NCBI GenBank assembly: GCA_030145485.1
Contig: JAQYVP010000116.1
Location: forward strand, 1-44,434
DNA: 44,434 bases
Source: Chromatiales bacterium
GTDB taxonomy: Bacteria; Pseudomonadota; Gammaproteobacteria; Chromatiales; Chromatiaceae
Reading direction: 5' to 3'
Each line of letters begins with the position of its first letter. The first letter of the stretch is position 1. A model generated the notes under the pieces. That model saw nothing but the letters and a program-made list of their open reading frames with translations. It did no database searches and was not told where the DNA came from. This document shows, one piece after another, positions 32,176-42,300 of this stretch. A program made the translations under genes and the position numbers.

Positions 32176-34646
32176 TGCATAACGAGTCCGATCAATGTTT
32201 CCACTGTTCACTGCCTGTTCCTGCTGAAGTTCGCGTAACGGCGGAGGTCGATGGAGATCAACGTCACTTCTGCTGTCATGGCTGCAAGGCGGTGTGCGAA
32301 ACCATCTATGCCGCCGGGCTCGAAGGATTTTACAGGCGCACCGCCGAAGGTACACAGCTTGCACCGCCTCCAGAACCTCCCAAAGACCTTGCCCTGTATG
32401 ACATCGACGAGGTGCAGGCTGAGTTTGTCGACTCACTCGGTGAGCAGCGGGATATTCACCTGCTGGTCGAGGGTATTCACTGTGCCGCCTGTATCTGGCT
32501 GATCGAACACAGCCTGTATGCCATGCCCGGTGTCGTCGAGGCGCGTGCGAATTTGACTGCGCGGCGGCTGCATCTCAAATGGGACAACAGCGTCATCAAA
32601 CTGTCGGCGATTCTTCAACGTTTGGGGGAGATTGGCTACGCCGCACTTCCCTACGATCCTGAAACTGCGGAAGGAAGTCTCAACAGGAGCAATCGTCAGC
32701 TGCTTTACCGCATGGCCTTTGCCGGCTTTGCCATGATGAATCTGTTGTGGATCTCCATCGCGCTCTATTCCGGTGCTGACAGGGGAGAGTTCCGCACCAT
32801 GTTCCACTGGGTTGGCTTCGCCCTGGCTACGCCGACGCTGCTCTATTCCGGCTGGCCGTTTTTCAAAGGCGCATGGAGCGGCTTGCGCCACTTTTATTTT
32901 GGCATGGATCTGCCCATCGCTATCGGCGCCTCCATTACCTACCTCTACTCACTCTATGTGACTCTCACGGGAGACCCTGCCGGAGAGGTATACTACGACA
33001 CCGTGGTCAACTTCCTGTTCGTCATCCTCGTCGGACGTTATCTCGAGGCGATCTCCAAGCGCCAGGCGGTTGCTTCCACGCAGCGTCTGCTGGATCTGCA
33101 GCCGAGGGTCGCCACGGTGATGCGCAATGCAGAGGAGCATATCGTACCGATCCGCACGGTCAAAATCGATGACGAGGTGCTGATCAGGCCGGGAGAACGT
33201 ATTCCGGTTGACGGCGTAGTCATACAGGGCAACAGCAGTGTCGACGAGGCAATGCTCAGCGGAGAGTCAAAGCCTCTTGGCAAGCGTGCGGGTGATCGAC
33301 TCTCCGCCGGAACTATCAATATCCAGGGCGTGCTGCATGTGCGTGTCGAGAGTCTGCTGAAAGATACCGCGCTGGGGCGTATTATACGCCTGGTCGAGGA
33401 GGCGCAGGCAAGCAAGGCGCCTATCCAGTGTATTGCAGACAGGATCGTGCCATGGTTTGTTGCTGCCACCCTGGGTGTCGCCACCGCCACTTTCTTCCTG
33501 TGGCTGCAAACGGATTTCGACAAGGCGCTGATGGCTGCGACCGCTGTGTTGATTATCACCTGTCCCTGCGCCTTTGGCCTGGCGACGCCAATGGCCATTG
33601 CCGTTGCATCAGGCCAGGGGGCGCGTCACGGTATCCTGGTGCGCAATGGCGAGGTGCTGGAGCGTTTTTCCGCCATCGATCATATTGTTTTTGACAAGAC
33701 CGGCACACTCACCAAGGGGACGATGAGTGTCACGGCGATCCATATGCTAAAGAGTGAGTGGCGCACAGGTGAGGAGATGCCGGAGGGGATCAAACAGCTA
33801 TTGTCACGGGTGGCTGCAGTCGAGCGCTATTCAGAGCATCCGCTGGCGCTGGCGATCCAGAAGGCGGCTGCTAGCCTTCGCCTTGAACTCGAACAGGGGA
33901 GCTTCATCAATCGGCCTGGTCTTGGCGTTGGCGGCGTCGTCTCAGGTCAGCAGATCTATGCAGGAACTGAAACCTGGATGATGCGCAACGGTGTTGAATC
34001 GGCGCCGTTCCTGCAGGATATTGCAGCACAATTCGATCGCCAGGGCGCCAGCTCACTGCGCATTGCTGTCGATGGACGTGAAGTCGCGCTGATTGCTGTC
34101 GAAGACCCGTTGCGCGAGGATGCGCAGGCGCTGATCACGCGTCTGAAAAATGATGGTATCCGGGTGACGCTGCTCAGTGGCGACAGGCAGAAGACGGCGG
34201 AGGCGATAGCGCAACGACTCGGCGGTGGCATGGATGTCATCGCAGAGGTGCTGCCCGAGGAGAAAGACCAGGTGATTGCACAGCTGCAGTCGGTTGGCGA
34301 GCTCGTGGCGATGGTCGGCGACGGTGTCAATGACGCTCCGGCGCTGGTGCGTGCCGATGTTGGCATTGCACTGGGCTCCGGCACCGATGTCTCCATTGCC
34401 AGTGCCGATATCGTTCTCATGAGCAACGAACTGGAGAAGGTGGCGCTGGCATCTGCATTGTCGCGCCGCACCCTGCGTACTATTCGGCAGAACATCGGTA
34501 TCTCGATCGCTTATAATATCATTATGGTTCCGCTGGCAGTCGCAGCTCTGGTGACTCCGCTGGTTGCAGCAATCTCCATGCCCATCAGCTCGTTGCTGGT
34601 GATTGGGAACGCGGCGCGGATTCGCACACTGTTTCGTAATTATTGA
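32175..34646 (+). CDS. ccoI: Copper-translocating P1B-type ATPase CcoI (FixI)
   Basis: The 823-residue P-type ATPase begins at GTG 32175, overlapping the ccoH stop. It has an N-terminal Cys-rich metal-binding domain (CFHCSLPVP, HFCCHGCKAVC), an HMA domain with GIHCAACIW, and eight membrane helices with the Cu-conducting CPC motif (TCPCAFGLATP). The actuator motif is LSGESKPLG, the phosphorylated Asp is in DKTGTLTKG, SEHPLA is present, and the ATP-site hinge is GDGVNDAPAL. It exports Cu+ specifically for the CuB centre of cbb3 oxidase rather than for copper resistance; its place in ccoGHIS supports that. Confidence 0.96.
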   Translation: MHNESDQCFHCSLPVPAEVRVTAEVDGDQRHFCCHGCKAVCETIYAAGLEGFYRRTAEGTQLAPPPEPPKDLALYDIDEVQAEFVDSLGEQRDIHLLVEGIHCAACIWLIEHSLYAMPGVVEARANLTARRLHLKWDNSVIKLSAILQRLGEIGYAALPYDPETAEGSLNRSNRQLLYRMAFAGFAMMNLLWISIALYSGADRGEFRTMFHWVGFALATPTLLYSGWPFFKGAWSGLRHFYFGMDLPIAIGASITYLYSLYVTLTGDPAGEVYYDTVVNFLFVILVGRYLEAISKRQAVASTQRLLDLQPRVATVMRNAEEHIVPIRTVKIDDEVLIRPGERIPVDGVVIQGNSSVDEAMLSGESKPLGKRAGDRLSAGTINIQGVLHVRVESLLKDTALGRIIRLVEEAQASKAPIQCIADRIVPWFVAATLGVATATFFLWLQTDFDKALMAATAVLIITCPCAFGLATPMAIAVASGQGARHGILVRNGEVLERFSAIDHIVFDKTGTLTKGTMSVTAIHMLKSEWRTGEEMPEGIKQLLSRVAAVERYSEHPLALAIQKAAASLRLELEQGSFINRPGLGVGGVVSGQQIYAGTETWMMRNGVESAPFLQDIAAQFDRQGASSLRIAVDGREVALIAVEDPLREDAQALITRLKNDGIRVTLLSGDRQKTAEAIAQRLGGGMDVIAEVLPEEKDQVIAQLQSVGELVAMVGDGVNDAPALVRADVGIALGSGTDVSIASADIVLMSNELEKVALASALSRRTLRTIRQNIGISIAYNIIMVPLAVAALVTPLVAAISMPISSLLVIGNAARIRTLFRNY

Positions 34647-34660
34647 ACGAGAATGAAATA

Positions 34661-34855
34661 ATGGAAGTCATCTACGGCTTGATCCCCTTCATGATAATCC
34701 TTGGTCTGGGAGCTGTCGGGCTGCTTTTCTGGGCTGCTCGCAATGGTCAGTTTGACGATATGGAGGGTGAGGCGCACCGCATTCTCATGGACGAGGACCT
34801 TGCGCCGGAAATAAAAGAGCAGCCGGAGAAAGAGGAAGAGAAAAAAGCTTCTTAA
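34661..34855 (+). CDS. ccoS: cbb3 oxidase maturation protein CcoS
   Basis: The 64-residue protein starts at the ATG at 34661. One membrane helix (YGLIPFMIILGLGAVGLLFW) is followed by the CcoS signature AARNGQFDDMEGEAHRILMDEDL and a Glu/Lys-rich tail. It is needed for insertion of haem and copper into cbb3. A nominal earlier start at 34643 overlaps ccoI. It ends the assembly cluster and is followed by dispersed repeats. Confidence 0.95.
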   Translation: MEVIYGLIPFMIILGLGAVGLLFWAARNGQFDDMEGEAHRILMDEDLAPEIKEQPEKEEEKKAS

Positions 34856-35020
34856 CCACGGAACACACTGAACACACGGAAAGAAAACAAAATAATTCCG
34901 TATGGTCCGTGTGTTAAGTCGTTCATTTCTTTTCTAGCGAGACCAGGTCTCAGACTGGAAAGGCATGAAAAAAGTCATTTTCTCTCGCTAAGACGCTAAG
35001 ACGCTAAGATCGCAAAGGTT
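34854..35020. repeat. Dispersed intergenic repeats after ccoS
   Basis: Two common bacterial repeat types are seen. CCACGGAACACACTGAACAC (from 34856) pairs partly with TCCGTGTGTT (34907-34916). CGCTAAGACGCTAAGACGCT (from 34986) is a tandem 8-bp CGCTAAGA array. No gene is visible on the plus strand. Confidence 0.6.
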
Positions 35021-35104
35021 TCTCTTGGCGAGCTTGGCCTACATGGATGTTGGCCACTCAAGGATTACTAAAGCACCCTACATACTTTTGCAGGCGCTTT
35101 ATGG

Positions 35105-35188
35105 CTACTTCTTTTTACGTGGATTCGCCACAATAATCACAGCCAATACCAAAAGTAAAATCAATCCCAACTCAATAAAAATGGCCAC
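35105..35188 (-). CDS. Candidate 27-residue membrane peptide downstream of fabA
   Basis: On the minus strand, 11 bp after the fabA stop, a GTG at 35188 opens a frame of 27 residues. Its Ile/Leu/Val-rich helix (residues 2-21, AIFIELGLILLLVLAVIIVA) is capped by NPRKKK. Such a clean positive-inside single helix is unlikely in random intergenic sequence. There is no good ribosome site, so translation may be coupled to fabA. The start could also lie slightly upstream in the same frame. No family is known to me. Confidence 0.35.
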   Translation of the reverse strand: MAIFIELGLILLLVLAVIIVANPRKKK

Positions 35189-35199
35189 AGGGATGTGGT

Positions 35200-35715
35200 T
35201 TAAAAGTTCTCGGTTGACTCGAAGAGGCCGACCCGCAGGTTTTTTGCGAGATAGATTTCACGCCCATCCACTTCGATGCGTCCGTCGGCGATGCCAAGCA
35301 CCAGCCTTTGAGCCAGCACGCGTCTGATATCGATGCGGTAGGTGACGGTCTTTGCAGTGGACAGGATCTGCCCCTTGAATTTGACATCGCCGACACCAAG
35401 AGCGCGCCCGTGTCCGGGATGGCCGCTCCAGCCGAGAAAGAATCCCAGCAGCTGCCACATGGCATCCAGGCCGAGACAGCCGGGCATGACTGGATCACCG
35501 GGAAAGTGGCACGCAAAAAACCACAGCTCAGGATTGATGTCCAGCTCCGCGACGATTTCACCCTTGCCGAAACTTCCACCTTCATTGCTGATGAGGTTGA
35601 TACGGTCGAGCATCAGCATATTGCCGATGGGCAGTTGCGCGTTCCCCGCACCAAACAGTTCTCCCTGCCCGCATTGCAGGAGTTCTTCTTTATTGAAGCT
35701 GGATTGATTATTCAT
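35200..35715 (-). CDS. fabA: 3-hydroxydecanoyl-ACP dehydratase/isomerase
   Basis: The 171-residue protein has the FabA hot-dog active site: His70 in [21 protein letters not shown] and Asp84 in the same motif, at the very positions used by the Escherichia coli enzyme. It dehydrates 3-hydroxydecanoyl-ACP and isomerises the product to cis-3-decenoyl-ACP, the branch point for unsaturated fatty acids. fabB, the usual companion, is not in this window. The ATG at 35715 directly abuts the proS stop, so it is the second gene of a proS-fabA unit. Confidence 0.97.
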   Translation of the reverse strand: MNNQSSFNKEELLQCGQGELFGAGNAQLPIGNMLMLDRINLISNEGGSFGKGEIVAELDINPELWFFACHFPGDPVMPGCLGLDAMWQLLGFFLGWSGHPGHGRALGVGDVKFKGQILSTAKTVTYRIDIRRVLAQRLVLGIADGRIEVDGREIYLAKNLRVGLFESTENF

Positions 35716-37440
35716 TCAGGTTGTTTCCTGCAGTTTTTGAGTAAGATAATCGACGATCTCGCCGACGGGGATCATGCTGTTTTCACTATCTGTACGCGCA
35801 CGATATTCAACCATGCCCTCATCCAGAGAGCGCTCGCCGATGACAATGCGATGCGGTATTCCGATCAGTTCCATGTCGGCAAACATGATGCCGGCCCTGG
35901 TATTGCGGTCGTCGAGCAGTACCTCGATGCCTGCGTTGCCGAGCTGCCGGTAAATCAACTCGACACTCTCCCTGACCCTGTCGGATTTATCCATGCGCAT
36001 GGGCAGCAGGGCGACATGGAAGGGGGTGATCGATGCCGGCCAGATAATACCCTTGTCATCATGGTGCTGCTCGATGGCTGCGGCGACCACACGTGATACG
36101 CCGATGCCGTAACAACCCATTGTCATGGTGGCGCCACGGCCATTTTCATCCAGCACCTCGGCTTTAAGGGCCTTTGCATATTTTTCACCGAGTTGAAAAA
36201 TATGCCCAACCTCGATGCCACGGGCAATGGTGAGTGTTCCTTTGCCGTCAGGGCTGGCGTCTCCTTCCACGACATTGCGTATATCGGCGATCTCGGGCAG
36301 CGCCAGGTCACGCTCCCAGTTGATGCCGAAGTAGTGTTTGCCCTCTTCATTGGCGCCGGCGCTGAAGTCAGCAATGACTGCAGCGCTGCGGTCTGCAATG
36401 CATGGGATCTGCAGGTTCAGCGGCCCCAGAGAACCCGGGCCTGCGCCAATGGCATCGCGGATCTCTTCATCGGCCGCAAAGCACAGCGGCGCTGCAATCC
36501 CGGGCAGCTTCTCCGCCTTGATTTCGTTGAGCTCATGGTCGCCGCGCAGCAGCAGAGCGACAAAATCAGCATCGCTGTCATCCGCAGCTACGACGATCAG
36601 GGTTTTTATGGTTTTTTCGATGGTCTGGTCAAATTGCGTCACCAGCTCATTGATGGTTTTTGCATCCGGTGTATCAACGATGCGCAGCTCTTCGGCGGGG
36701 GCAGGGCGTTCACTGTTGTGAGCAACGGCCTCTGCTTTCTCGACGTTGGCGGCATAGTCACTGCCGCTGGAGAAGGCGATGGCGTCTTCTCCGGAGTCTG
36801 CCAGCACATGAAACTCATGCGAAGCATTACCGCCGATGGAGCCGGTATCCGCCTCTACCGGACGGAACTCAAGACCGCAGCGGCTAAAGATACGGTTGTA
36901 GGCATCAAACATCTGATTGTATGTCTGTTGCAGCGATTCCTGGCCGAGGTGGAAGGAGTAGGCGTCTTTCATGAGGAATTCGCGTGCGCGCATGACACCG
37001 AAACGCGGGCGGATTTCGTCACGGAATTTATTTTGAATCTGGTAGAAGTTGACAGGCAGCTGGCGATAGCTCTGCAGCTCGTTGCGTGCCAGATCGGTAA
37101 TGATCTCTTCATGCGTGGGGCCAAAACAGAACTCACGATGATGGCGGTCGCGAAAACGCAGCAGTTCCGGGCCATACTCTTCCCAGCGACCGGACTCCCG
37201 CCACAATTCGGCAGGCTGCACAGCCGGCATCTGCACTTCCAGCCCGCCGGCGCGATTCATCTCTTCACGCACGATATTTTCTACCTTGCGCAGCACACGC
37301 AGACCCAGGGGCAGCCAGGTGTAGAGACCTGCCGCCAGTTTGCGGATCATGCCTGCGCGCAGCATCAGCTGATGGCTGGCGATCTCGGCGTCAGACGGCG
37401 TCTCTTTGAGGGTGTACAGAGGAAATTGTGATGTTCGCAT
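35716..37440 (-). CDS. proS: Prolyl-tRNA synthetase
   Basis: The 574-residue class IIa synthetase is of bacterial type, close to the usual ~570 residues. Class II motif 1 is in the region around [20 protein letters not shown], motif 2 around [25 protein letters not shown] (landmarks), and motif 3 near [18 protein letters not shown]. An INS editing insertion (about residues 230-385) includes [26 protein letters not shown]. It charges tRNA-Pro and edits mis-charged alanine. The C-terminal anticodon-binding domain runs from about residue 470. It is first in a unit with fabA. Upstream is a 365-bp gap with repeats. Confidence 0.98.
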   Translation of the reverse strand: MRTSQFPLYTLKETPSDAEIASHQLMLRAGMIRKLAAGLYTWLPLGLRVLRKVENIVREEMNRAGGLEVQMPAVQPAELWRESGRWEEYGPELLRFRDRHHREFCFGPTHEEIITDLARNELQSYRQLPVNFYQIQNKFRDEIRPRFGVMRAREFLMKDAYSFHLGQESLQQTYNQMFDAYNRIFSRCGLEFRPVEADTGSIGGNASHEFHVLADSGEDAIAFSSGSDYAANVEKAEAVAHNSERPAPAEELRIVDTPDAKTINELVTQFDQTIEKTIKTLIVVAADDSDADFVALLLRGDHELNEIKAEKLPGIAAPLCFAADEEIRDAIGAGPGSLGPLNLQIPCIADRSAAVIADFSAGANEEGKHYFGINWERDLALPEIADIRNVVEGDASPDGKGTLTIARGIEVGHIFQLGEKYAKALKAEVLDENGRGATMTMGCYGIGVSRVVAAAIEQHHDDKGIIWPASITPFHVALLPMRMDKSDRVRESVELIYRQLGNAGIEVLLDDRNTRAGIMFADMELIGIPHRIVIGERSLDEGMVEYRARTDSENSMIPVGEIVDYLTQKLQETT

Positions 37441-37805
37441 GTGTATGTTGTTATTGTCGTGGTGACACAGCGTGCAATAGTATCAAAATGTACGATGCCT
37501 GAGAATACAAGTTCTGCTGCAATGTTTCATAGAGGTTGGTTGCTTGACTGTTTTGAACCACAGATGCACACAGATAAACACGGATATGAGAAAAGGAATA
37601 GTTGAATGCATCTTGTAAATTATCAATTCTCAATAATCAATATGCATATCTTATACGCTGAATGTGCAGATATTTCGCCCTGTTTACGGCATAATACCGC
37701 TTTAAAGAATTTGCAGTCTTCAATTGGCAGTCGTCAGCAAAAGAGACGCTTTCTGTTCCATATCTTTACTGCAAACTCTTTACTGCAAACTGCCAACTTT
37801 AATTG
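37441..37805. other. Intergenic region with repeats between divergent proS and DAB operon
   Basis: No gene is seen. It holds a common repeat fragment (AACCACAGATGCACACAGAT, 37556-37575, continuing into AAACACGGATA) and a TTGGCAGTCGTCAG block (37724-37737). TTTACTGCAAACT also occurs twice in direct repeat near 37767-37790. The block recurs at 44160-44173. Confidence 0.55.
37724..37798 (+). repeat. TTGGCAGTCGTCAG repeat, left copy
   Basis: TTGGCAGTCGTCAG (37724-37737) begins a segment ending in ACTGCAAACTGCCAAC, whose reverse complement GTTGGCAGTTTGCAGT pairs with its own start, making an imperfect palindrome. The same 14-mer is found at 44160-44173, immediately after the DAB operon. Confidence 0.6.
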
Positions 37806-39263
37806 ATGGAACATATCCTTACACTACTGCTGTTGCTGCCTCTCAGCGGAGCCATCTTAATTGCTCTCGTTCCAGGTAGTCGCGCACAGCTGATCCGTTT
37901 TATTGCCCTGCTCACTGCGGTTTTGACCATGGCGCTGGCGTTGTCGCTGCTGACTCTCTTTGATGTTACTGATCCGGCAGTGCAACTCTATGAACAGTTC
38001 ATCTGGAATCCGCGCCTGGGGACATCCTATGCTGTCGGTGTCGATGGCATCTCGTTGCCGATGGTACTGCTTGCGGCGCTGTTGTGTATGGTTGCAATCA
38101 TGGCTTCCGGCGGCATCAAGCAGCGGGTGAAAGGTTACTACCTGCTGATCCTGGTGCTGGAAACAGCCATGATGGGCGTCTTCATGGCCCAGGACTGGGC
38201 GATATTCTACGTCTTCTGGGAGATGACGTTGATCCCGCTGTTTTTTCTCATCGACCGTTGGGGTGGTAAAAACCGGCAGATGGCATCGCTGAATTTTGTT
38301 CTCTACACCATGGGCGGTTCGGTCTTCATGCTGATCAGTCTGCTGGTGCTTTTCGATGCAACACCACATCACTCATTCGCCATGGCGGAGATGATGAAGG
38401 TGGAGAGCGGCCTTACTGAAGCACAGCAGGTGATGATTTTTCTTGGCCTGCTGATTGGCTTTGGCGTCAAGATGCCGGTGTTCCCGTTGCATGGCTGGCT
38501 ACCGCTGGCGCACGTGGAGGCTCCGGCGCCGATCAGTATTCTACTCTCGGGAATCCTGCTGAAAATGGGCGCCTACGGCATTATTCGCGCCGCTGCAATG
38601 TTGCCGGATGCGGTGAATGCGCTGCAAAACCTGCTGCTTGCACTGGCGATGATGAGCATTATCTATGGTGGTTTGCTGGCATGGAAGCAGCGCGATTTGA
38701 AGAAGATGGTCGCCTACTCATCGGTGAGTCACATGGGAGTGGTGCTGCTTGGCATCGCAACACTGAGCGAAATCGGCATGAGTGGCGCCATCGCACAGAT
38801 GGTGGCGCATGGTCTGGTAGCGGGCGCAACATTCCTGCTCATCGGCTTGCTCTATGAACGCACCCATACGCGCGATCTGGCGGATTACAGCTCGCTGATC
38901 CGGGTCACACCCAGATTTGCTTTTTTTCTGACGCTGGCATTCATTGCGGCTATCGGCTTCCCCGGTACCTTTGGCTTCGTTGCCGAGATGCATGTGCTGA
39001 TCGCCAGTTTTCAGGAATGGGGCTGGCTGGTGATTATATTGACCCTGGGCGTGCTCATCAGTGCGGTCTATGCTACGCGCACCATCGGCCGCCTGTTGAC
39101 CGGACCGACGCGTGATAATATGCGCGATGTCGAGGACTTGCGGCTGATCGAGACCATCGCCGCCGCCCTGCTGGTTGCCGGAGTGATTGCGTTGGGCGTG
39201 ATGCCGGGGCCGATGCTGGAGCTTTCAACTGCGGCAATTGCCCAGTTCAATGCTGTTTTTTAA
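37806..39263 (+). CDS. NuoM-family proton-conducting subunit in the DAB inorganic carbon operon
   Basis: The 485-residue membrane protein has about 14 helices and belongs to the NuoM/MrpD antiporter family. It shows FYVFWEMTLIPLFFLI with its conserved Glu, GFGVKMPVFPLHGWLPLAHVEAP with the conserved Lys, and LLAWKQRDLKKMVAYSSVSHMG. No other complex I genes are nearby; instead dabA and dabB follow. This suggests a proton-translocating partner of the DAB CO2/bicarbonate pump rather than a respiratory complex I subunit. An alternative TTG one codon earlier is less likely than the ATG at 37806. It is separated from dabA by 102 bp. Confidence 0.85.
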   Translation: MEHILTLLLLLPLSGAILIALVPGSRAQLIRFIALLTAVLTMALALSLLTLFDVTDPAVQLYEQFIWNPRLGTSYAVGVDGISLPMVLLAALLCMVAIMASGGIKQRVKGYYLLILVLETAMMGVFMAQDWAIFYVFWEMTLIPLFFLIDRWGGKNRQMASLNFVLYTMGGSVFMLISLLVLFDATPHHSFAMAEMMKVESGLTEAQQVMIFLGLLIGFGVKMPVFPLHGWLPLAHVEAPAPISILLSGILLKMGAYGIIRAAAMLPDAVNALQNLLLALAMMSIIYGGLLAWKQRDLKKMVAYSSVSHMGVVLLGIATLSEIGMSGAIAQMVAHGLVAGATFLLIGLLYERTHTRDLADYSSLIRVTPRFAFFLTLAFIAAIGFPGTFGFVAEMHVLIASFQEWGWLVIILTLGVLISAVYATRTIGRLLTGPTRDNMRDVEDLRLIETIAAALLVAGVIALGVMPGPMLELSTAAIAQFNAVF

Positions 39264-39290
39264 GTGATCATTAAGCATGCCGACAGTATT

Positions 39291-39325
39291 AATCCCGTTC
39301 CCACGCAGGAGCGTGGCAACGGGGA
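39291..39325. repeat. Short palindromic intergenic repeat
   Basis: CCCGTTCCCACGC-AGGA-GCGTGGCAACGGGG is an imperfect inverted repeat of a type common in proteobacterial intergenic DNA. It lies between the NuoM-like gene and dabA and could act as a weak processing hairpin. Confidence 0.6.
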
Positions 39326-39365
39326 ACCTAAAACCTAAAGCTTAAAACCTGATTTTTCCCTTGTC

Positions 39366-42300
39366 ATGAAGAATAGAGACGAAATACCGGATATTCGAGC
39401 CAGACTGAAGCATCTGATCGAGCACTTCGAACACGTGCTGCCGGCCCAGGCACCGATCAAGGATTTTGTGCACCACAATACCCTGCATGGTTTTGAGCAT
39501 CTGACATTTCCCGATGCTTTGCAAGCCGTGCATGAACTCACCGGCGCCTACGGCTATGAACCGGCGGAGAAGTACCGCGGCTATTATCAACAGGGCCGCA
39601 TCCTGGAGAAGGATCTGAGGGCCGTACTCGAGGCCGACCCCGAACTCGAAGCGCAGCAACAGATTACACACAGCCTCACGCGTGGAGATGTTTACCTGGC
39701 GGCAATGCTGCATCCATTGAACAGCGTCACCGCCTGTCAGCTTAACTGGCAGATTGAAGAGCAGTATGCGCTGAAGAGCTTTCAGCCGGATATTTTGCAG
39801 CACAGTCGCGAGCGCCTGCTGTCAGCTAGCGGCGGCAGCGAAGCCGAAGCAATAACCGGCCTGTGGCAAGCCTGCATGCAGGTGCTGAAGATCGATCCAC
39901 AATTCCTGCATCCGGAAGAGCTTGCCGACATGTCGGCGGAGTATGCAGAGGAGTTGTTGGCCGCGCATGCCGAGTCGGAGCAGGTGGAGTCAGTCGATAA
40001 CTTGCTGCTGCATCGCCTGGTTCACAAGGAGTCCGATCATCTGCAAACGCAGCTGTGGAGTCAGGTTGGTGATGAAATCACCCTGCGCGGCCTGCTGAAG
40101 AAGCTGACGGGGCATGATGTGATGGATGATTATCGTCCGGCGCTGCTGCGGCACCTGGCCTCGTGGCTGGATCAGGGGGTTGCCGCCTGGCGCAATGGAG
40201 ACAGCAGCGCTGGCTTCTTCCATGCCTGGCGTGCAAGCGCCATGGAGGATCTGGTTCAGTATGATACGCAAATGCCTGACTGGCAGGATCAGCTGCTGCT
40301 GGTTCCGGATGATCCTTTTGAGGCGATCATCGTTGAGTTAGAGCAGCTGGGTCTGGCGCAAGATGCATGGGAGGGCTATCTGCAGAGAGTGGCGCTGGAG
40401 CTTCCCGGATGGTCGGGAATGTTCCTGTGGAGGCATCTGCATCCCGGCTATGAGGACCAGGCTGCTGCAGTAGATATGCTCGACTATCTGGCGGTGCGTC
40501 TGGTGCTGGAGCGTCTCTATGCGCAGTGCCTGACGAGGCGTAAATGGCGCATCGAGGCGACTCTGCCGACGATCCGCTGGTATTTCCAGCACCACCGCTC
40601 TGAATTTTTTGTGCGCTACACGCTGTACAACAAGCGTCTTCCCGAGTTTCTCAGCAATCGTGCGCAGCGTCTTGCCGGGCAGGATTTGATGCGCGAAGAA
40701 GATTACACGCCATGGACCATCGTCGCCGATATGATCTGGAACTGGCAGCAGAGTCCCTCCTACGATCGTCCCGGATGCCATACCCCGTATCGTCACGGCT
40801 GGCAGCTGTTTCGCCTGGCGCAGAGCCTGGGAATGGATGCCGGGAGTATTCAACTTCTGGATGATGCGCAGATCGCCATGATCTTTGATTGTCTGCAGCG
40901 GCTCGACGAGCAGAAATCGGGTTTTGTGTGGCTGCAGGCCTATGAGTTCAACTACCGCGACCAGTTTCTCAATGCCGTCAGCAATAATCGCTCACGCGGA
41001 CGCTGGAGAGAGCGTAACGAGCGGCCTGTGGCGCAATTGATATTCTGCATGGATGAACGTGAAGAGGCGATTCGCCGCCATATTGAAGTACTGGCCCCGG
41101 AGGTGGAGACCCTCGGAGCAGCCGCATTCTACAACACAGTGATCAACTGGAAAGGGCTGGATGACGATAAGGTAACGCCGCTGTGTCCGGTTGTCAGAAC
41201 ACCGTCACATGAACTGGATGAGATACCCGGGAAGAGCGCGACTGAACTCTATGAACTGCACCGCACGCGATACCGGAAACGTATACTGGTCAAGAACCTG
41301 TTGTGTCAGGATGTGCGCAGAAACCTGCTCACATCCACACTCGCAATTGTGCTCGCTGCGCCGGCAGCACTGGCGACGCTGGTGGGCAAGGTTGCTGCAC
41401 CGCTGCAGTTTGGCCGCTTTTCAGCCTGCATGCGTAAAGGCATCGATCTCGAGGTGCCGACCACACTTGCATTGACTGCGGATGCGTCAGCTCCCGAGGG
41501 AACCGTGGAGCACAATCGTCATGGCTTCTCGGACCTGGAGCAGGCGCAGATCGTCGGTCAGTTGCTGCGCACCATAGGCCTGACACAGGGATTTGCGCCA
41601 TTGGCAGTGCTGTTTGGTCATGGCTCCAGCAGCGAGAATAATCCGCATGCATCAGCCTATGACTGCGGTGCATGCAGCGGCAACCACAGCGGCCCCAATG
41701 CCCGCGCCTTTGCGCAGATGGCCAACCGTTCACGAATCCGCGAACTGCTGCTGGAGCAGGAAATTGATATTCCGAAAGATGTGTGGTTTGTCGGCGCTTT
41801 TCATAACACCGGCAGCGAAGAGATCATCTGGTTCGATATTGAGATGATGCCGCTACGATTTCATCAGCAGTTCGAACAGCTGCGCAGCAAAATAGCGCAG
41901 GCGACACAGCACTCGGCGCATGAGCGCTGCCGTAAATTCGCCTCTGCGCCAAAAAAACCGACCCTCGCCAGGGCGGTCTCGCATATTGCCGGGCGTTCGT
42001 TTGATTTCAGCCAGGCGCGTCCTGAACTGGGGCATGCGACCAATGCCTCGGCAATCATCGGCCGCCGCTCGGTCAGCCAGGGGCTGTTTCTGGACCGGCG
42101 CACATTCTTGATCTCCTATGACCCGACCACGGATGCGGATGGCGCCATCATCGAACAGTTGCTGCTGTCGAACGGCCCTGTGGGCGCCGGCATCAATCTG
42201 GAGTACTACTTCTCAACAGTGAATAATGACTATTTCGGCTGCGGCACCAAGGTGATGCACAATGTGACCGGCTTTTTCGGCGTCATGGAGGGCGCAAACT

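Noticed and set aside
34986-35018. CGCTAAGA tandem repeats as a CRISPR array
   Set aside because: Units are 8 bp without spacers. This is a common simple intergenic repeat.
36193-37431. 412-codon frame antisense to proS
   Set aside because: It is a shadow of a high-GC coding region; the opposite strand encodes an unmistakable prolyl-tRNA synthetase.
37806-39263. Respiratory complex I subunit M
   Set aside because: No other nuo genes are nearby, and dabA and dabB follow directly. A role in carbon uptake is more likely, though the family assignment stands.
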